Shown here one piece after another: positions 37,434 through 50,800 of a stretch of DNA of 64,000 bases (position 1 is the stretch's first letter; each line of letters starts with the position of its first letter). The position numbers and the translations under genes are program-made. Origin of the DNA: Camelus bactrianus (lineage: Eukaryota > Chordata > Mammalia > Artiodactyla > Camelidae); the NCBI RefSeq assembly GCF_048773025.1, contig NC_133558.1, positions 19,884,501-19,948,500 of the forward strand, written 5' to 3'. The notes beneath the pieces were generated by a model. That model was not told the origin of the DNA. It saw nothing but the letters and a program-made list of their open reading frames with translations, and ran no database searches.

Positions 37434-38110
37434 TGTGATGGTTCACTTTATGTGTCACTTTGCCTGGGCTAAGAGATGCCCAGAGAGCTGGTGAAACAGG
37501 ATATTCAGGTGTGTCGGTGATGCTGTTTCTGGAAGAGATTTGTGTTTGAACTGGCAGACGAAGTAAAGAAGATCGCCCTCACCAAGGTGGGCACCATCCA
37601 ATCAGCGAGGGCTGAACAGAACAAAAAGGTAGAGGAAGGGCAAATCTGCTCCCTGTTTAAGCCAGAACGTCCATCTTCTCCTGCCCTCAGACATCACATC
37701 AGCGCTCCTGGCTCTTGGTCTTTGGACCAGCCCCCTGATTCTTAGGCCTCTGCACTCATACTGGGACTTAACAACCATCAGCTCCCCCGGTTCTCACAAC
37801 TTCAGCTGAGATTAAATTGCTCCACTGGCTTTCCCTGTTCTCCAGTTTTGTTTGTTTTTTGGGGGGTGGGGAAGGTAATTAGGTTTGTTTATTATTTATT
37901 TTAATGGAGGTACTGGGGATTGAACCCAGGATCCCATGTATGCTAAGCATGCGCTGTACCACTGAGCTATACCCTCCCACCCTGCTATCCAGTTTGCAGA
38001 TGGCAGATCGGGGAAATTCTCATCCTCCATAATCTCAGGAGCCAATTTCTATAATAAATCTCCATGTATATTCTATTGGTTTTGTTTCTGTGGAGAACTC
38101 TGACTAATAT
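37434..38110 (+). mobile_element. MLT2-type LTR (ERVL), fossil, split by a SINE
   Basis: Begins TGTGATGGTTCACTTTATGT and ends GTGGAGAACTCTGACTAATA, with the interior landmarks GGGCTAAGAGATGCCCAGAG, GCACCATCCAATCAGCG and AATAAATCTCCATGTATA (its polyadenylation signal). This is the LTR of an old ERVL element, LTR only. A camelid SINE sits inside it at 37851-37986. The frame at 37542-37745 is LTR sequence and not a gene. Confidence 0.78.
37851..37986 (-). repeat. Camelid tRNA-Ala-derived SINE nested in the MLT2 LTR
   Basis: Antisense copy. TCCAGTTT(T)G occurs on both sides as the target duplication, so the SINE is younger than the LTR. Confidence 0.92.
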
Positions 38111-38484
38111 TGGGGTCCATGAAGGCCCAGAAACTAACCTGCGTCAGAGTTACATAGATGACTAGAGAGATGGGATAATGTAGCTAAAATCAAGATGGAC
38201 CTGAGTTCAAATCCCAGTGTTGCCATTTGTACCCTGTATGACTTTGCCTGAGTCACGGTAACCTCTTCTATTCTGAGAAATGGTAATAACAATAGGGTTA
38301 TTGTGCAAATTAAGTGAGAGCTTAATCTGTACAGCCTTAGGCAACAGTCCCCTTACTGCACATGCACAGTACAAAGTAGCTCCAATAGTCTGTAGCAAAC
38401 CACATGTGGTGTTTGAGCTTGGATGCCCAGGAAGCAGATCCTGAGACAAAAATTCAAGTAAAAGAGATTTATTAAAAAGTTATG

Positions 38485-38650
38485 GGGGTGGGGAGGATAT
38501 AGCTCAGTGGTAGACTGCCTGCTTAGCATGCAGGAGGTTTTAGGTTCAATCCCCAGTACCTCCATTAAAAAAATGAATAAGTAAAAATAAACCTAATTAC
38601 CTCCCTCCCCACAAAAAAGACAATGTAAAATAAATAAATAAAATTTTTTA
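38485..38650 (+). repeat. Camelid tRNA-Ala-derived SINE (first of a tandem pair)
   Basis: Full head, TAGCTCAGTGGTAGACTGC, GCTTAGCATGC, GGTTCAATCCCC, tail and CCTAATTACC segment. Preceded by AAAAGTTATG, which recurs after it. Confidence 0.92.
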
Positions 38651-38661
38651 GAAAAGTTATG

Positions 38662-38764
38662 AGGGGGAGGGATATAGTTCAGTGGTAGAGTGCCTGCTTA
38701 GCATTGCAGGAGATCCTGGTTTCAATCCTCCTCCGTTAGAAAAAAATTAAAACTTTTTTTTTTT
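38662..38764 (+). repeat. Camelid SINE, diverged (second of a tandem pair)
   Basis: Shorter, more diverged copy in the same orientation (AGTTCAGTGGTAGAGTGCC, GGTTTCAATCC). It is flanked by AAAGTTATGAG on the left and AAGTTATGAG on the right. Confidence 0.85.
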
Positions 38765-39339
38765 AAGTTATGAGAGTGAGGAGGAGGGAAAGGGAGCAGG
38801 GAAGTGGGGCCAGGAAGGGAAGGAGGCCAAGCAACTGTGTGGAACCAAGCAAAGTCTCACAAAGGGCAATCTGGAGGATGGGGGTATTGATACACCCATA
38901 TTTTCCCATCATCCATTAGGAGCTGTGGGCGGGGGTTGGGGTGGGGGAGGGGTGGTATGTGGGGGAGAAACAATTCCAGGTGCTTCCAGCATTCCCTGCA
39001 CAGCGACAGCATAGCCGGGCTGCTGGGAGTGACAGTACACTGGGAGTCAGTAGGCACCAAAACGGTAACAGGGTCCGGGAAGAAATGAATACAGTTTCTG
39101 CTCCCCAGAGGCTCAGGGCCAGGGAGCGGAGGGGAGACAGGAATTAATCATTGGCCTTTGAGTTTTGTTCCAGCCACAGTGCACCGCAGAACCAGGTGGC
39201 GCGAGGCAGGGGGAACAGGTGAGGGTAGGGAGCGACGCTGAAGAGAAATACAGCTGTGTGGGGAGAGGAAGGCCATTCCAGGTAGCGGGAACAGCACGCA
39301 CAGGAGCAGAGGCTTAGGGCAGGTCCTGAAGCTAGTGTG

Positions 39340-39480
39340 CATCGGGAGGCGAGGAGGCGAGGACCCAGCTTCCGCGCCTGCGCCTGCGGCCCCGGGTCCG
39401 CCCTTTCCTGGCAGGTCTGCCTGGCGGGTCGTCCTGGCGGGTTTTCCTGCCATGCTGCCTACCCTTCCAGCCGCACCTGG
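39340..39480. promoter_or_regulatory. Small CpG-rich patch
   Basis: Dense CpG within about 140 bases, made of short repeats (GGCGAGGAGGCGAGG; GCGCCTGCGCCTGCGG, which is NRF1-like; GGCGGGTCGTCCTGGCGGG). It stands out in an otherwise ordinary interval. Promoter role unproven. Confidence 0.35.
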
Positions 39481-41100
39481 CTTGGGGCCTCCTCCTGGAA
39501 GCCTCTTCTGACTACTCCAGCTCTGGGTGCGTGACTCTTATGAGCTCATGGCGTTTACTGCTCTTACTGTGATGTTTACTCATGTAATTATTTAATACAC
39601 CTTACAGTCTGTGACATTGTCACTTAACTTTGCGTGTAAATCCTGTGTCCCCTGGCCGAATTTTAAGCTTCCTGAGAATAGGAGCTGTATATTTTTATTC
39701 TTTAGAATCTCCTGTGGCACCCAACATTGGTGGACATGTTAAGGGTAGAAGATAATGGTTGAATGAATGAGTGAGAGAATCTAGTCCACTTTGGGGCCTG
39801 TCAAATTACCCCTACAATACTTATGTGTTCTAAGGTTATTTCTGAATTCTGAAGAGTCTCTTATAGATTTTGATGGGAGTTACCACATAAGCAAACTGGG
39901 TCCTAAAGGGTAGAGTTTAAGGTCACTGAACTCTCATTTCTTTGAGCCTCTCCTCAACCCCACCCTGTCCAGCCGCTTGTTTGACATTAGGCTATCGGGA
40001 TCTCTGGGCTCCTGTCCTTCGAACTTTCCTGCTCAAATACTCCCTTAAAGAATTTTAGAAAAGTATGTACCTCTTAAACATTTTAGAGTCAACAACTAAC
40101 ATTTTTTAATCATGTTTAAATATTGCCAAGGGTATACTTTCTGAATATGTAAATTTAAAATATGTAAATTCTTACATATTTTAAAAGTCACACCACTGTT
40201 TTAAATGTAGCAGGACTATAACACCATAGCCTTTTCATGTTCATTAACACCCTTTTAATAAGTGAACAAGTCCGTTAGCCAGTCAACCAATTTACCTCAT
40301 TTCTTTTTCTTTTTAGTTCCTTTTCCCATTTCACTTTCTCTACTGAGTTTTATCCTAATGAAACTTTTTTCATTGTATTTTTTTGTATTTTAGTGTATCT
40401 TTGGAAAGTCTTTTATTGTATATCCCTGTAACAAAATACGTACATAAACTGAAATTTATTTTCTATGACCGTAAGACACAAAATGTTAAAAATAGATATT
40501 CTGCACTGGGTTTATAATTACAATTATTACAAGATGCTATTGATCAAAACTACAAATATTGACAATGAGTCAACAGAAAAGTAAACTTTTACTGAAAATG
40601 CATCTCTTAATGCAATGGAAAGGGCTGATTTGTATTTTCCATTGATTTCACTTGGCCATGCCAGGAAGAGCTCCCTGGTCCGGTTCAGTTACAGGCAAGA
40701 GAGCTTGGCCTATCTCTGTCTAGTGGGATAAGGTGCGGGTTGTTAATGAAGACAGGTGGAAAAGGAGAACACACTTCTCAGGCAGATTCATTTTAGGAAG
40801 AGACACATGTATTTCTGAAAATTGATCCCCTTAAAATTTGGTTCTCCCCCCAATTCCCCTGGAAAAGTTTTCATGTTCAGCCAGAGGTATGCAAACCACA
40901 AACTACTAAACAGAGACTTAACTTGATCTCCCATTCTCCAAAATAGAGGTCCCAGAAATGGGAGACATGTGGGTCTGAATGTCATTGTGACTCTGATAGT
41001 CAAATTTCCAACCCTCCACCTGCTGAGTTCCACATCCTTATGCATATGGGCAAGACAGAAACACAAATGACTGTCAGATCTCTGTAGGTTTGTGGCTGTG
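39481..41100. other. Intergenic, AT-rich
   Basis: L2-like text at about 39570-39780, then AT-rich sequence from 40 to 40.7 kb. No gene seen. Confidence 0.4.
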
Positions 41101-41117
41101 AGGAGGACATTCGAATG

Positions 41118-41123
41118 TTTATT
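41118..41123 (-). terminator. PSORS1C2: Candidate polyadenylation signal of PSORS1C2
   Basis: AATAAA on the minus strand about 436 bases after the stop. A weaker ATTAAA lies at about 41164-41169. Confidence 0.45.
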
Positions 41124-41558
41124 GGCAAAGAAGCAGCTGAGATTCAACATTAGGAAAACATCGTTTTAATTTTTCCATTTCATGGAAGCAGTCAGCTCCT
41201 GATAGTTCCCAGCTTTCGGCCACCAGGTAGCAGCAGAGACACAGTGCTGCCAGCCCTGCCCAAGGAGACCCGGGCTTGGGGAAGAGGAGGTGGGAGGGGA
41301 GAGGACTGGACGTGAGGCAGGGGTGTACGCTTCTGCTGTCAGAGAAAAAAGGAGGGGGAATGTGGTGCTAAGTAGAGATCTCAGGAGGGGACAGAAAATA
41401 TTGATGACAACACCTTCAGGGAACAGAATAAAATTGAAGGAGTAAGCAAAGGAATTAAGGAGTAAGGCTAAACTGGGGAGATTCAAGGGAAATCAAGAGG
41501 GTAGAGGTATCTTGAGTGCACTCTGCCTGGAGGCCCGGGATGCCTCTGGGGGATCCCA

Positions 41559-42565
<1,007 letters not shown>

Positions 42566-42632
42566 CTTGGCTGTCTCCTGGCCCCCAAAGTCAGGGGTGG
42601 GCCAAGTCTGGGTGCCTGGGAACCTCAAGAGG

Positions 42633-42640
42633 TTTTATAA
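42633..42640 (-). promoter_or_regulatory. PSORS1C2: TATA box of PSORS1C2
   Basis: TTATAAAA on the minus strand about 70 bases upstream of the start codon, in the expected position for a short-leader TATA promoter. Confidence 0.65.
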
Positions 42641-43857
42641 GGGAGGAGAGAGAGGAGGAAGCCAATCTCTGGGAAGGGCCCAGCCCAGTGACACAAGGAA
42701 TATAACCAGAATTTAACTAGTCAAACCCGTTTGGAAGGCCACAGCTAATGTGTAACCTCTGATGGTGGCGTCCCTCATTTTAGTTCCCCAGCTCTGGATC
42801 CAGCCATCCTGGATTTATCGATGAACTTGACCTTGGTCACTCCATCCTTGTTTTCACAACCCCCTTCACACACACCATGCGGGAACCCATAATCATAGGG
42901 ACTTCCACCTTTCATCCCTTGAAGCCATTGGTAGGCAAGGAATGAGAGCAAACCATGCGTGGGGAAGCGGCCTAATTACACAGGCTGAGAAGCAGGGTGC
43001 CAGGCAGGGGATGGGTGATTGCAGGGGACAAGGAGGAGAGGAATGGGGTGCTCCCTTGGAACACCTGGGATGCAGCCAGGGTGGTCTCAGCTGGTACACC
43101 AAGCTTCTCCCACCTCATCCTGATTTGAACCCTCTCACTTGGGGCTCAGTTCTTTCCCCAGAACTTCCGCTCCCCTTAGGGCCCCATGTGCTCTCTCCAG
43201 GGTGTGCCTTCTTCAGGCACACAGGGATAGCCAAGGAATTTCATCCAGGAGCACCTGGGGTGACTGCAGATGAAGAAGGAAATACGAGGACATCCTGATT
43301 CCTTCTCCCCACCCTAGGGCTGGTTTCATCAGTCACACCCAAGAGGCTCAGGAAGACACTGCCTCAGCTCCCCCGTCCTCTCAGCCTCTTCCTCTTCCCC
43401 CTGGAGTCCTCCCTGCGGCCCCTCTGGCCCCTCCTGCGGTCTTGGCGCCACCTCTCTATGCCCATCCTCTCCTTCTCCTCATCCTTCAGATGTCAGTCTA
43501 GGTCTTGTCTGCGGCTCTCAGCAACCCCCCTGGAACCTTCCCTCCGCAAGGATTCCTCTGCCTGGAGGTCTCCTAAGCCTCTCAGAAGTAACATGTCCAA
43601 AACAGAACTCCTCCCCAGGCTGTCCCCACCTGGTCTGCTCCCCGGAAGGAACACTGCTGTCCCCCTGTGGCCCACTTTGGAAGCCTTCATTCCTCTCCTC
43701 CCCCACCCCCCACCTGCCACCACCCCAGCCTGGGGAACTGCCTCTTCCCAGTCTCCCCAGGACCCTCCTTGCTGGTCTCCCTGCTTCCACACCCCCTCAG
43801 AAAAACACCCATCCTCCACAGCCAGCCAACAGATCTCTTAAAAATACAAAGACCACA
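42641..43857. other. Intergenic between PSORS1C2 and CCHCR1
   Basis: C-rich sequence; 43560-43850 resembles antisense L2 (AACATGTCCAAAACAGAACT). No gene. Confidence 0.45.
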
Positions 43858-43956
43858 GGGTGGGGGGCATGGGTAATAGCTCAGTGGTAGAGCTGGTGCT
43901 TAGCATGCAGGAGGTCCTGGGCTCGATCACCAGTACCTCCACTAAAAAAAAAGTAA
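43858..43956 (+). repeat. Camelid tRNA-Ala-derived SINE
   Basis: TAGCTCAGTGGTAGAGCTGG, GCTTAGCATGC, GGGCTCGATCACC, A run. Lies within old L2-like sequence that continues to about 44400. Confidence 0.9.
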
Positions 43957-44690
43957 ATCGAACTTCGTGGCTGCTTCTCTGTTTAAAAGTACTCCAAGGA
44001 CTTTCTATTGACTTAAGAGTAAAACTCAAGCTCTACCAGGTCTTGGCCTCTTCCCACAGCATCCTCTGTCATGCTTCTCTGGCCTCTGCGCCTGCCCACC
44101 CTGTGCCCGCCCTCTGGCCTTCACTCACCAGGCAGGAACAGGGCACCCAGGTGGCTGCACAGCCTGCTCCTCACCTCACTCCAGTCTCAGCACAACGTCC
44201 CTCCTGAGAGAGGCCTTGCCTGGCCCCTCAGCTCGTGCCCCCTCCCCACAGAGCCAGCTTCTGTCGTGTCATTGTAACTTTCTTCCTCTATTGTTTGAAA
44301 TGCTGGTTTGTTCACTTAAGTACTTGTCTGTTGTCCTACCAGCACGTGAGTGCCACGGGAGCAGGGACCCGGCCATTCAGCCCGCCGCGGTGGCCCGAGC
44401 CGGGGCCTGCCTGGCTCTGCGATGCCAACTGAACACGTGAATGTTTTATCTCCCTGCACTGGTCATCTTCCAGAGGCAAAGAGTTTAAAAACAAAAGTTG
44501 AGAATAAAAACAAAAACAAAAAACCTGGAGCTTCTTGAAAAAACTTTGTTAGCGGCCTCAGAAAGGGCTTTTGAAAAAAGAAACATCTAGAAAAAGAGCT
44601 GTGTGGGGGACCACTTCCCACACTTTCCGGACAGGACAGGCTGCAGGGAGAAAATTCCCTTATGTTCCCAGAGAGAACTGTCCAAACCAC
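43957..44690. other. L2-like sequence beyond the CCHCR1 3' end
   Basis: Pyrimidine-rich L2-type text (CTATTGACTTAAGAGTAAAA, GTCTTGGCCTCTTCCC). No gene. Confidence 0.5.
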
Positions 44691-44708
44691 GGTTCTACTG
44701 TAGTCACC

Positions 44709-44714
44709 TTTATT
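44709..44714 (-). terminator. CCHCR1: Polyadenylation signal of CCHCR1
   Basis: AATAAA on the minus strand, 133 bases after the CCHCR1 stop codon. Confidence 0.75.
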
Positions 44715-44846
44715 GAGCCACAGGAGAATTCTCAGACATCTTGGTGGCTGGTGTTGCCAAGGGGAGCTGGAGGGTGAAGAGAGCTGGCCTGGCCCCTCCC
44801 GGACCCACTTCTCCACCACCCTCATCCTCTCAGTCCTCCCAGCTGC

Positions 44847-47800
44847 TCAGAGGCAGGCTGAAGTAGAGGAGTTCTGGTCGTCATCCTGACAAACAGCGTC
44901 CTCTTTGGAAATGGCCTCACTCAGGCCCTGCAGGTCATCGAGCAGGACAGAGAGGGATCCTGAGAGAGAAGGCCCAGAGGGACAGGAGGCGGACAAGAGA
45001 AGGCGGTCAGGGGCACTCACAGTGCAGAAGACCGGGGCTGCCGCGGGAAGTGAGGGGGATGAGGGAGAAGGCTCCTGGCCCCAGTGGGCGCTGATAAGAG
45101 AGGCTGTGGGCCTCTAAGGGTCACAGAGAACAAGGCTTGTGCATTCCAGAGCATCTAGAGGAGACGTTCCTGAAGTCCCCCACCCTCTGCCCCTCACCTT
45201 TGATGGACTCCTTGGTGCAGAGGGCCGCTGCTGGAGGTGCAGGCACTGAAGACCCTGGGCACCCGGGGCTGGGCTCCACGGGATTCCCTTTATCCAGTGG
45301 GGAAGGAAGAACTGCCAGCAGTCGCTGCTGCTTGTAACGGGAGAGGAGACCCTCCTGCTGCAAGGTGGCCTGGGAAGGAGAATGTTAAACGCCACCGAGC
45401 CCGGGCACAGCCCCCTCCCCTGTCCACAGTTCTGCCCCCAACCAGCCCAAGAAGGGCCCAGTCTCTGCCGCCTCCTACCAGCATGAGGTTCTTGTCCCGC
45501 TCCAGCTCCTTCAGGCGCTGGGTCAGCCGCTGCCCCTCCTCCTTTCGGGCCTCATCCTGCAGGCGCCGGAGCTCCTGGTTCCGCTCCTTTTCCCGGGTGG
45601 CTTTGCGTTGGATCTGGCGCAGGGAAACCACTACGGGAAAGCCAGGCCACAGAGGGGACGGGTGTAGGGTGGCCTAGAGGCCATGAGGCAGCATGAAAAC
45701 AAGCCTGGAAGGATGGACAGGAACACTGGGTCCCCAGCTCTGTAACTCGGGGAGCCACTGATGCTCTGTGGCTTTCAGTCTCTTCCCTACAGAGGGGTGG
45801 CTGATGCTTTAGGATCCTATGAATCCAAAGTACCTCCCCCAATCCCCGAACCTTCCTGGAATCCCTTAGGGGACATCTGAACAGGGACTGGATATCAGAT
45901 TTCGTGTAATTCATGTTCATTTTCTTAAAGTGTAACAATGGTATTGAGGTTATATAGGAAACAATCCTAGTTGTGGGCAATGCAGCTAAATGGTCATGAT
46001 GTTTGCAACTTACTTTCAATGATTCCTCCCCGGAAATGTATATATCAATGTGTGTACATACACAGATAGAGAGGAAATGTGACCAAATATTAACCACTGC
46101 CTCTAATCAGAGAAGGTACATGAGTATCCGTTACATGAGTCTTTTCACTTGGCTAGGTGTTTTGAAATTTTCCCCAATGAGAAGCTGGGGGTCACTGCTG
46201 GTGTGAGATGTCAGGATGGTAGTTGTCTTTGTGGAGGGGAGTGACTGGGAGGGGATGAGGGCTCCAGGGCTAGTCACGTGCTGTTGCTTGATCTGAGTGC
46301 TGGATCTATGGGTGTGTTTACCACCGAAGAGTTTATTGGTGCCAGGATTGGCACTCTTCGAAAAAAGCTTTAAAAAATGTTTTTAAAATAACCTCATGCC
46401 TCATGACGTCCTGGAAACATATGTTCACCCCGGCCAATCTCACCGGCCTTGGCGTGTTCCCTCCGAGCCTCGTTCAGTCTCCTTTCTGATTCTGAGAGCT
46501 GTTCCCGCAGCCGAGTTTCCACTTCGGCCACCTTCTCCTGCAGCGCTGGGGTGGAGGTGCACACGGAATGTCTCTCCGGGGACTCTGGTTCACGGTTCCC
46601 TCCCACCCCTGATGAGTCCGCCCACGCCCCCTCCTGCACACCTTGCCCGTAGATCTCCTGTTGCTGGGTCAGCTCCTGCCGGAGACTGGCAGCCTCCACC
46701 ATGCTCTCCTGCTGGCCCTGGCGAGCCGCCTCCAGCTGCAGCCCCAAACTGGCCAGGGACTCCTGGGTGCGCTGCAGCTCCTGCTCCAGCTGCTTGGCCA
46801 CCTCGCTCAGCTGCTGCCGCTCCGCCTCCCCTGGGAAAATGTGGTGCCCTCTCAGGCTTCTCAACGCCCTAGGCCCCAGCTCTTCCCTCTTCCTCTTCAA
46901 CCCCAAGGCTCACACTCTGGCCCCTGCTCGAGCTTGGTGACTCCAGTGACTGGGACCTGGCATACCTTGCTCCCGGGCCCGGCCCACCTCCTGCTGGATG
47001 ATGTGGGCGCTCAGCTGCAGTTCCGCGTCCAGGCGGTTCCGCTCTTCCCGCAGCTGCTCCAACTCAAGGCTCATGTCCCTGGCCGGTGGGGGTGGGGGGC
47101 AGCTGAGACAGGGACAAGAAACAGAGTCAGGGGGATCACCCAGCTGCCTGACTCCTAAGTCCCCATCCTCGCTGTTTTGGGTCCCAGCAACCAACACCTT
47201 AAAGCTCCACCCCCTCCCCTGATCCACCTCCAAGTGGCCCAAACTACACCTCTCCTGGCGCAGCTGAGCAACGGCCAGTTTTCGAGCCATCAGGCCTGGG
47301 GGAAAAAAGGGTAGAGATGAATTTGTGGAACAGAAAAGAGGACACGAGGAGGAATGGAAAAGGGGGTGCTTGGACCACGGAGGAGGAGGCAGGTGGGTGG
47401 ATATAGGATGAGAGGGAGCTGGTGGGGCAGGGGCAGGGGCAGGGCGCGATCGGCAGTTGCCCTACCCACCCTGAATGGTGTGGACCTTGCGGACGGCATA
47501 GCTGACTCGGGCACTGATGCTGGGCAGTCGGGCCGTGGCCCGTTCCACCTCGGCCACGGTGCTCTGGAACCAGGTCTGAAAGCTGGAGCAGGAACAAGGT
47601 CACTGACCCATCAACCCCACCTCCCTTCCAAAAGGACTTTACCTTCTCCATCCTGTACTGCTGTGTACATGGGGAAAGCCGGGAAGCGGGAATCAGAGCA
47701 GGGGGAAGAGAAGCTGAAGGCAAGCAGAGGCCCCAAGTTTGTGCCCTGCTAGTCATGAAAGAAAACTTGACAGATTAAGTCCTGTAGTGACCGTCAGATA

Positions 47801-50800
47801 AAAGTGATACAGTTGCTCATAAGAAAAGCACAGCTATTCCTGGTCCCAAAACCTACAGAAAGCTTGTCATCTGGGTCCTAGCAATCAGCATCTTTAATAA
47901 CAGCACTGCAGGAAAAACAATGAGGTTCACAGAGTCGCACCTTATCTGGGCCCAGGTGCCATCACACGGTAAAGCATCCAGTAGTGATTCCACGGGGGCT
48001 AAAACAAGCGCCCTAAAGTGGGCTAATCTCTAGCTGATTTAGACTTTTTCACCTGCAGGCCCCTGAGTATGTCTCTGGCTTTTGGGAATCTCCTGGAGCT
48101 GTATGCCACGTTTGAGATGTATGAACTTATGTGCATTTTTCTATAGAATGAAGCCAATAGCTTCCATCAGTTTCCTAAGCGACCCTCACCCTAAGAAGGC
48201 ATTAAATGTGTATATTATCAAGCAACCTGTGAAGTTTCTTTCTCACAATCTGTTTTTCAATCACTCCTATGTATCAGAGATCAAAGTTATCCTTTTCAGC
48301 AAATCCCTGATATCAATGAAGGCCAAGTGCTTTACCAGCTGGCTGTGCCCAAAGCAGGACCAACAGGGCTCAGGAAAGCTGAAAAGTCTAAGCAGGCCCC
48401 CAGGGAGGACTACAACCAGGCAGCAACCAGGGGCCGGGCTGGAACTCCCCAGGAGAGTGCAAGTCTGCACCAACAGGAAAACAAGCAGACGACAAGGCTG
48501 AAGGTTGTATCCCTAGCAGCACAGCAGAGATCACTTCTACCCGAAAATTGTTGGAGCGGATGCTTCCAACACCTACGGTGACTCTTTTGAAAGCCTTTCC
48601 CTGAAAAGATCCACAAGCCATCTAGAGACTAACAAACCGGGCAACAATCCAAATTTGGGTTGTTTTAAGCCTTGTGGATGTTTTGGCAATAAATCATTAC
48701 CGAGAACCATTTCAGTAATGTCCTGGTACCAAAGTAAAACCCTGTCCACGGCGTATCTTTCTGTTCTCCTGGAGGTAGGAGGCAGGTGGGGTGGAGTGAA
48801 TCTGGGTGGTGCTTCATCATAACTAGTCTCTCTAATGCCATGTGTGTTTGAAATTTTTTATGATTTTTTTTTTTTTAGTTAAATTAGTCCTCAAGGTACA
48901 AGTCCAACAGAAGGTGATGGCGAGTGAGGACCCATCCTGCATCACAATTAGCTAAGCCAAAAAGTGTTATGTGATCCATCCAGAAGAGCCTCGTGGTAAC
49001 AGTGAATATTTACAGGGCACAGATGACAAGCCAGATACCCTGCTAAGTGCTCTAGTGGACCACCTCAGTGCCCCCAACATCCAAAGCAGAGGAGGGGTTG
49101 TTACCAGTGCAAAGAAACCTGTGTTTCTCCTTAGAGGTCTTTCTAAAGGTTATAGAACAGCTGTGAAGGAAACACCTAGGAAGTTGGTCTCAGGGACAGG
49201 CTTGCAATTCATTAAAAAGGAAACTGGCATACATTTGAGACAGAATATCTAGTAAGCAAGTACAGGCAGATGTCGGAGAGATTGTGGTTCAGTTCCAGAC
49301 CATCACAATAAAGTGAATGTCGCAATAAAGCGAGTCACGCGAAGTTTCTGGTTTCCCAGGGCATTTAAAGTTATGTTTGCACTATACTGTAGCCTATTAA
49401 GTTGGCGATAGCATTATGTCTAAAAAAAAAAAAAAAAAACAACGAAACACTAACAAGCAGCATTAATTAAAAAGTAATGTTGTTGGGAAAATGGTGCCAA
49501 TAGACTTGCTCAGCGTGGGGCTGCCAGAAACCTTCAATGTGTTAAAAAAAAAAAAAAACACAGTATCTGTGAAGCACAAAGCCAAATACAACAAAACAAG
49601 GGCTGCCTGTGGGTGTACAGCTTTAAAATAAATAGATTAATTTTTTTCCAACTGAACAGGGCACATCTGTACAATTTTAAAGAGTCTGCACGCCCCATCC
49701 TCAAACAGTTCTGACAGTGGAGACCCTCCAGGTGCTCTACTGAGCTCAAGCTGTTACTAACCGCCAGGGGAAGCGCTGCCTCTCCTCCAGCCAAACACGC
49801 AGTGGGTGGGAGTCATAACAAGTGACCCTGATGTGAATGTGCAGGGGTTGCCCCAGGTAAAAATAAACACAGAGCCTTTTATAGGACCAGGTACCTCCAG
49901 CCCTGCATCCTCCACCCAGCCAGCTCTCCAGCCCCTCCTGCCTGAGGCTCTTAAACTCCAAGGTGCCCAGGGAGCCAGGGAGAAGCAGAAACCCTACTCC
50001 ACCCACCCTCCGTCCCAGATACCTGCTGACAGCATTGGCCACGACCTTCAGCTGCTCCTCCGCTGTGGCCATCTGCTGCTGCCTCCGGCGCCGGGCCTCC
50101 TGAGCACGGCTCAGCTCCATCTGCAGGGCCTAGGAAGGATGCGGTTAAGGAAAGGGTGCCCTCCGCTGGGGGACCCCGGCCCTCCCTCAGCCTCCACCTG
50201 TCTCAGACACTGACCTTGGCACCCATTCGCTCCACCTCCACTTCTGCAGCTTTGTCCTGCAGGGAGCGCTGCAGGATGGCCTGCTCCTGACTCTGAGTTT
50301 CAGCTCTTTCCTGGAGCTCTGCCACCTGGGGTAGGAGAGGAGGCAGTGCTGAAAGCTGCAGTGGGGGCACTGGGAAGGAAGGACCAGGGGCAGAGGTCTC
50401 TGAAAGAAGGCCACGCAGGGAGGCCAGAAGCTCCCATTCCCGAGAATGGAGTCTGAGTCCGGGTTTCCTTCCGGAAGCATGTTCCATGTGTCCACACCTT
50501 GAGGAGCCACCCTGTGACCCACCCAGAAGGACGCCTGGCCTCTGTTCATGCCACCCACCCATCCTTGGACACTGTCACCAACTTGGGAAGGCCGTCACTG
50601 ACCATCTTACCCAAGGCTGGCCCAACTCACAGAATGTCGGCCCCCTGAGAACAGGTCCTTGTCTCCCTTTGCTCAGGGCTGTGCTGCCAGCACATGGGAA
50701 CCACTCAGTATTTACTGACTAAATGTCATCCCTTACGTAAGGAGCACAGGAGCGGAGGGCAGGGGGAGAACGTGGGGAGAAAGAGCGTCAAGTGACCTGC

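Noticed and set aside
37542-37745. Plus-strand 67-codon frame
   Set aside because: Entirely within an MLT2-type LTR fossil; not a gene.
43858-43956. tRNA-like sequences with A and B boxes (here and in 12 other places)
   Set aside because: They carry SINE tails, diverged arms and target duplications; they are retroposed SINEs and not functional tRNA-Ala genes.
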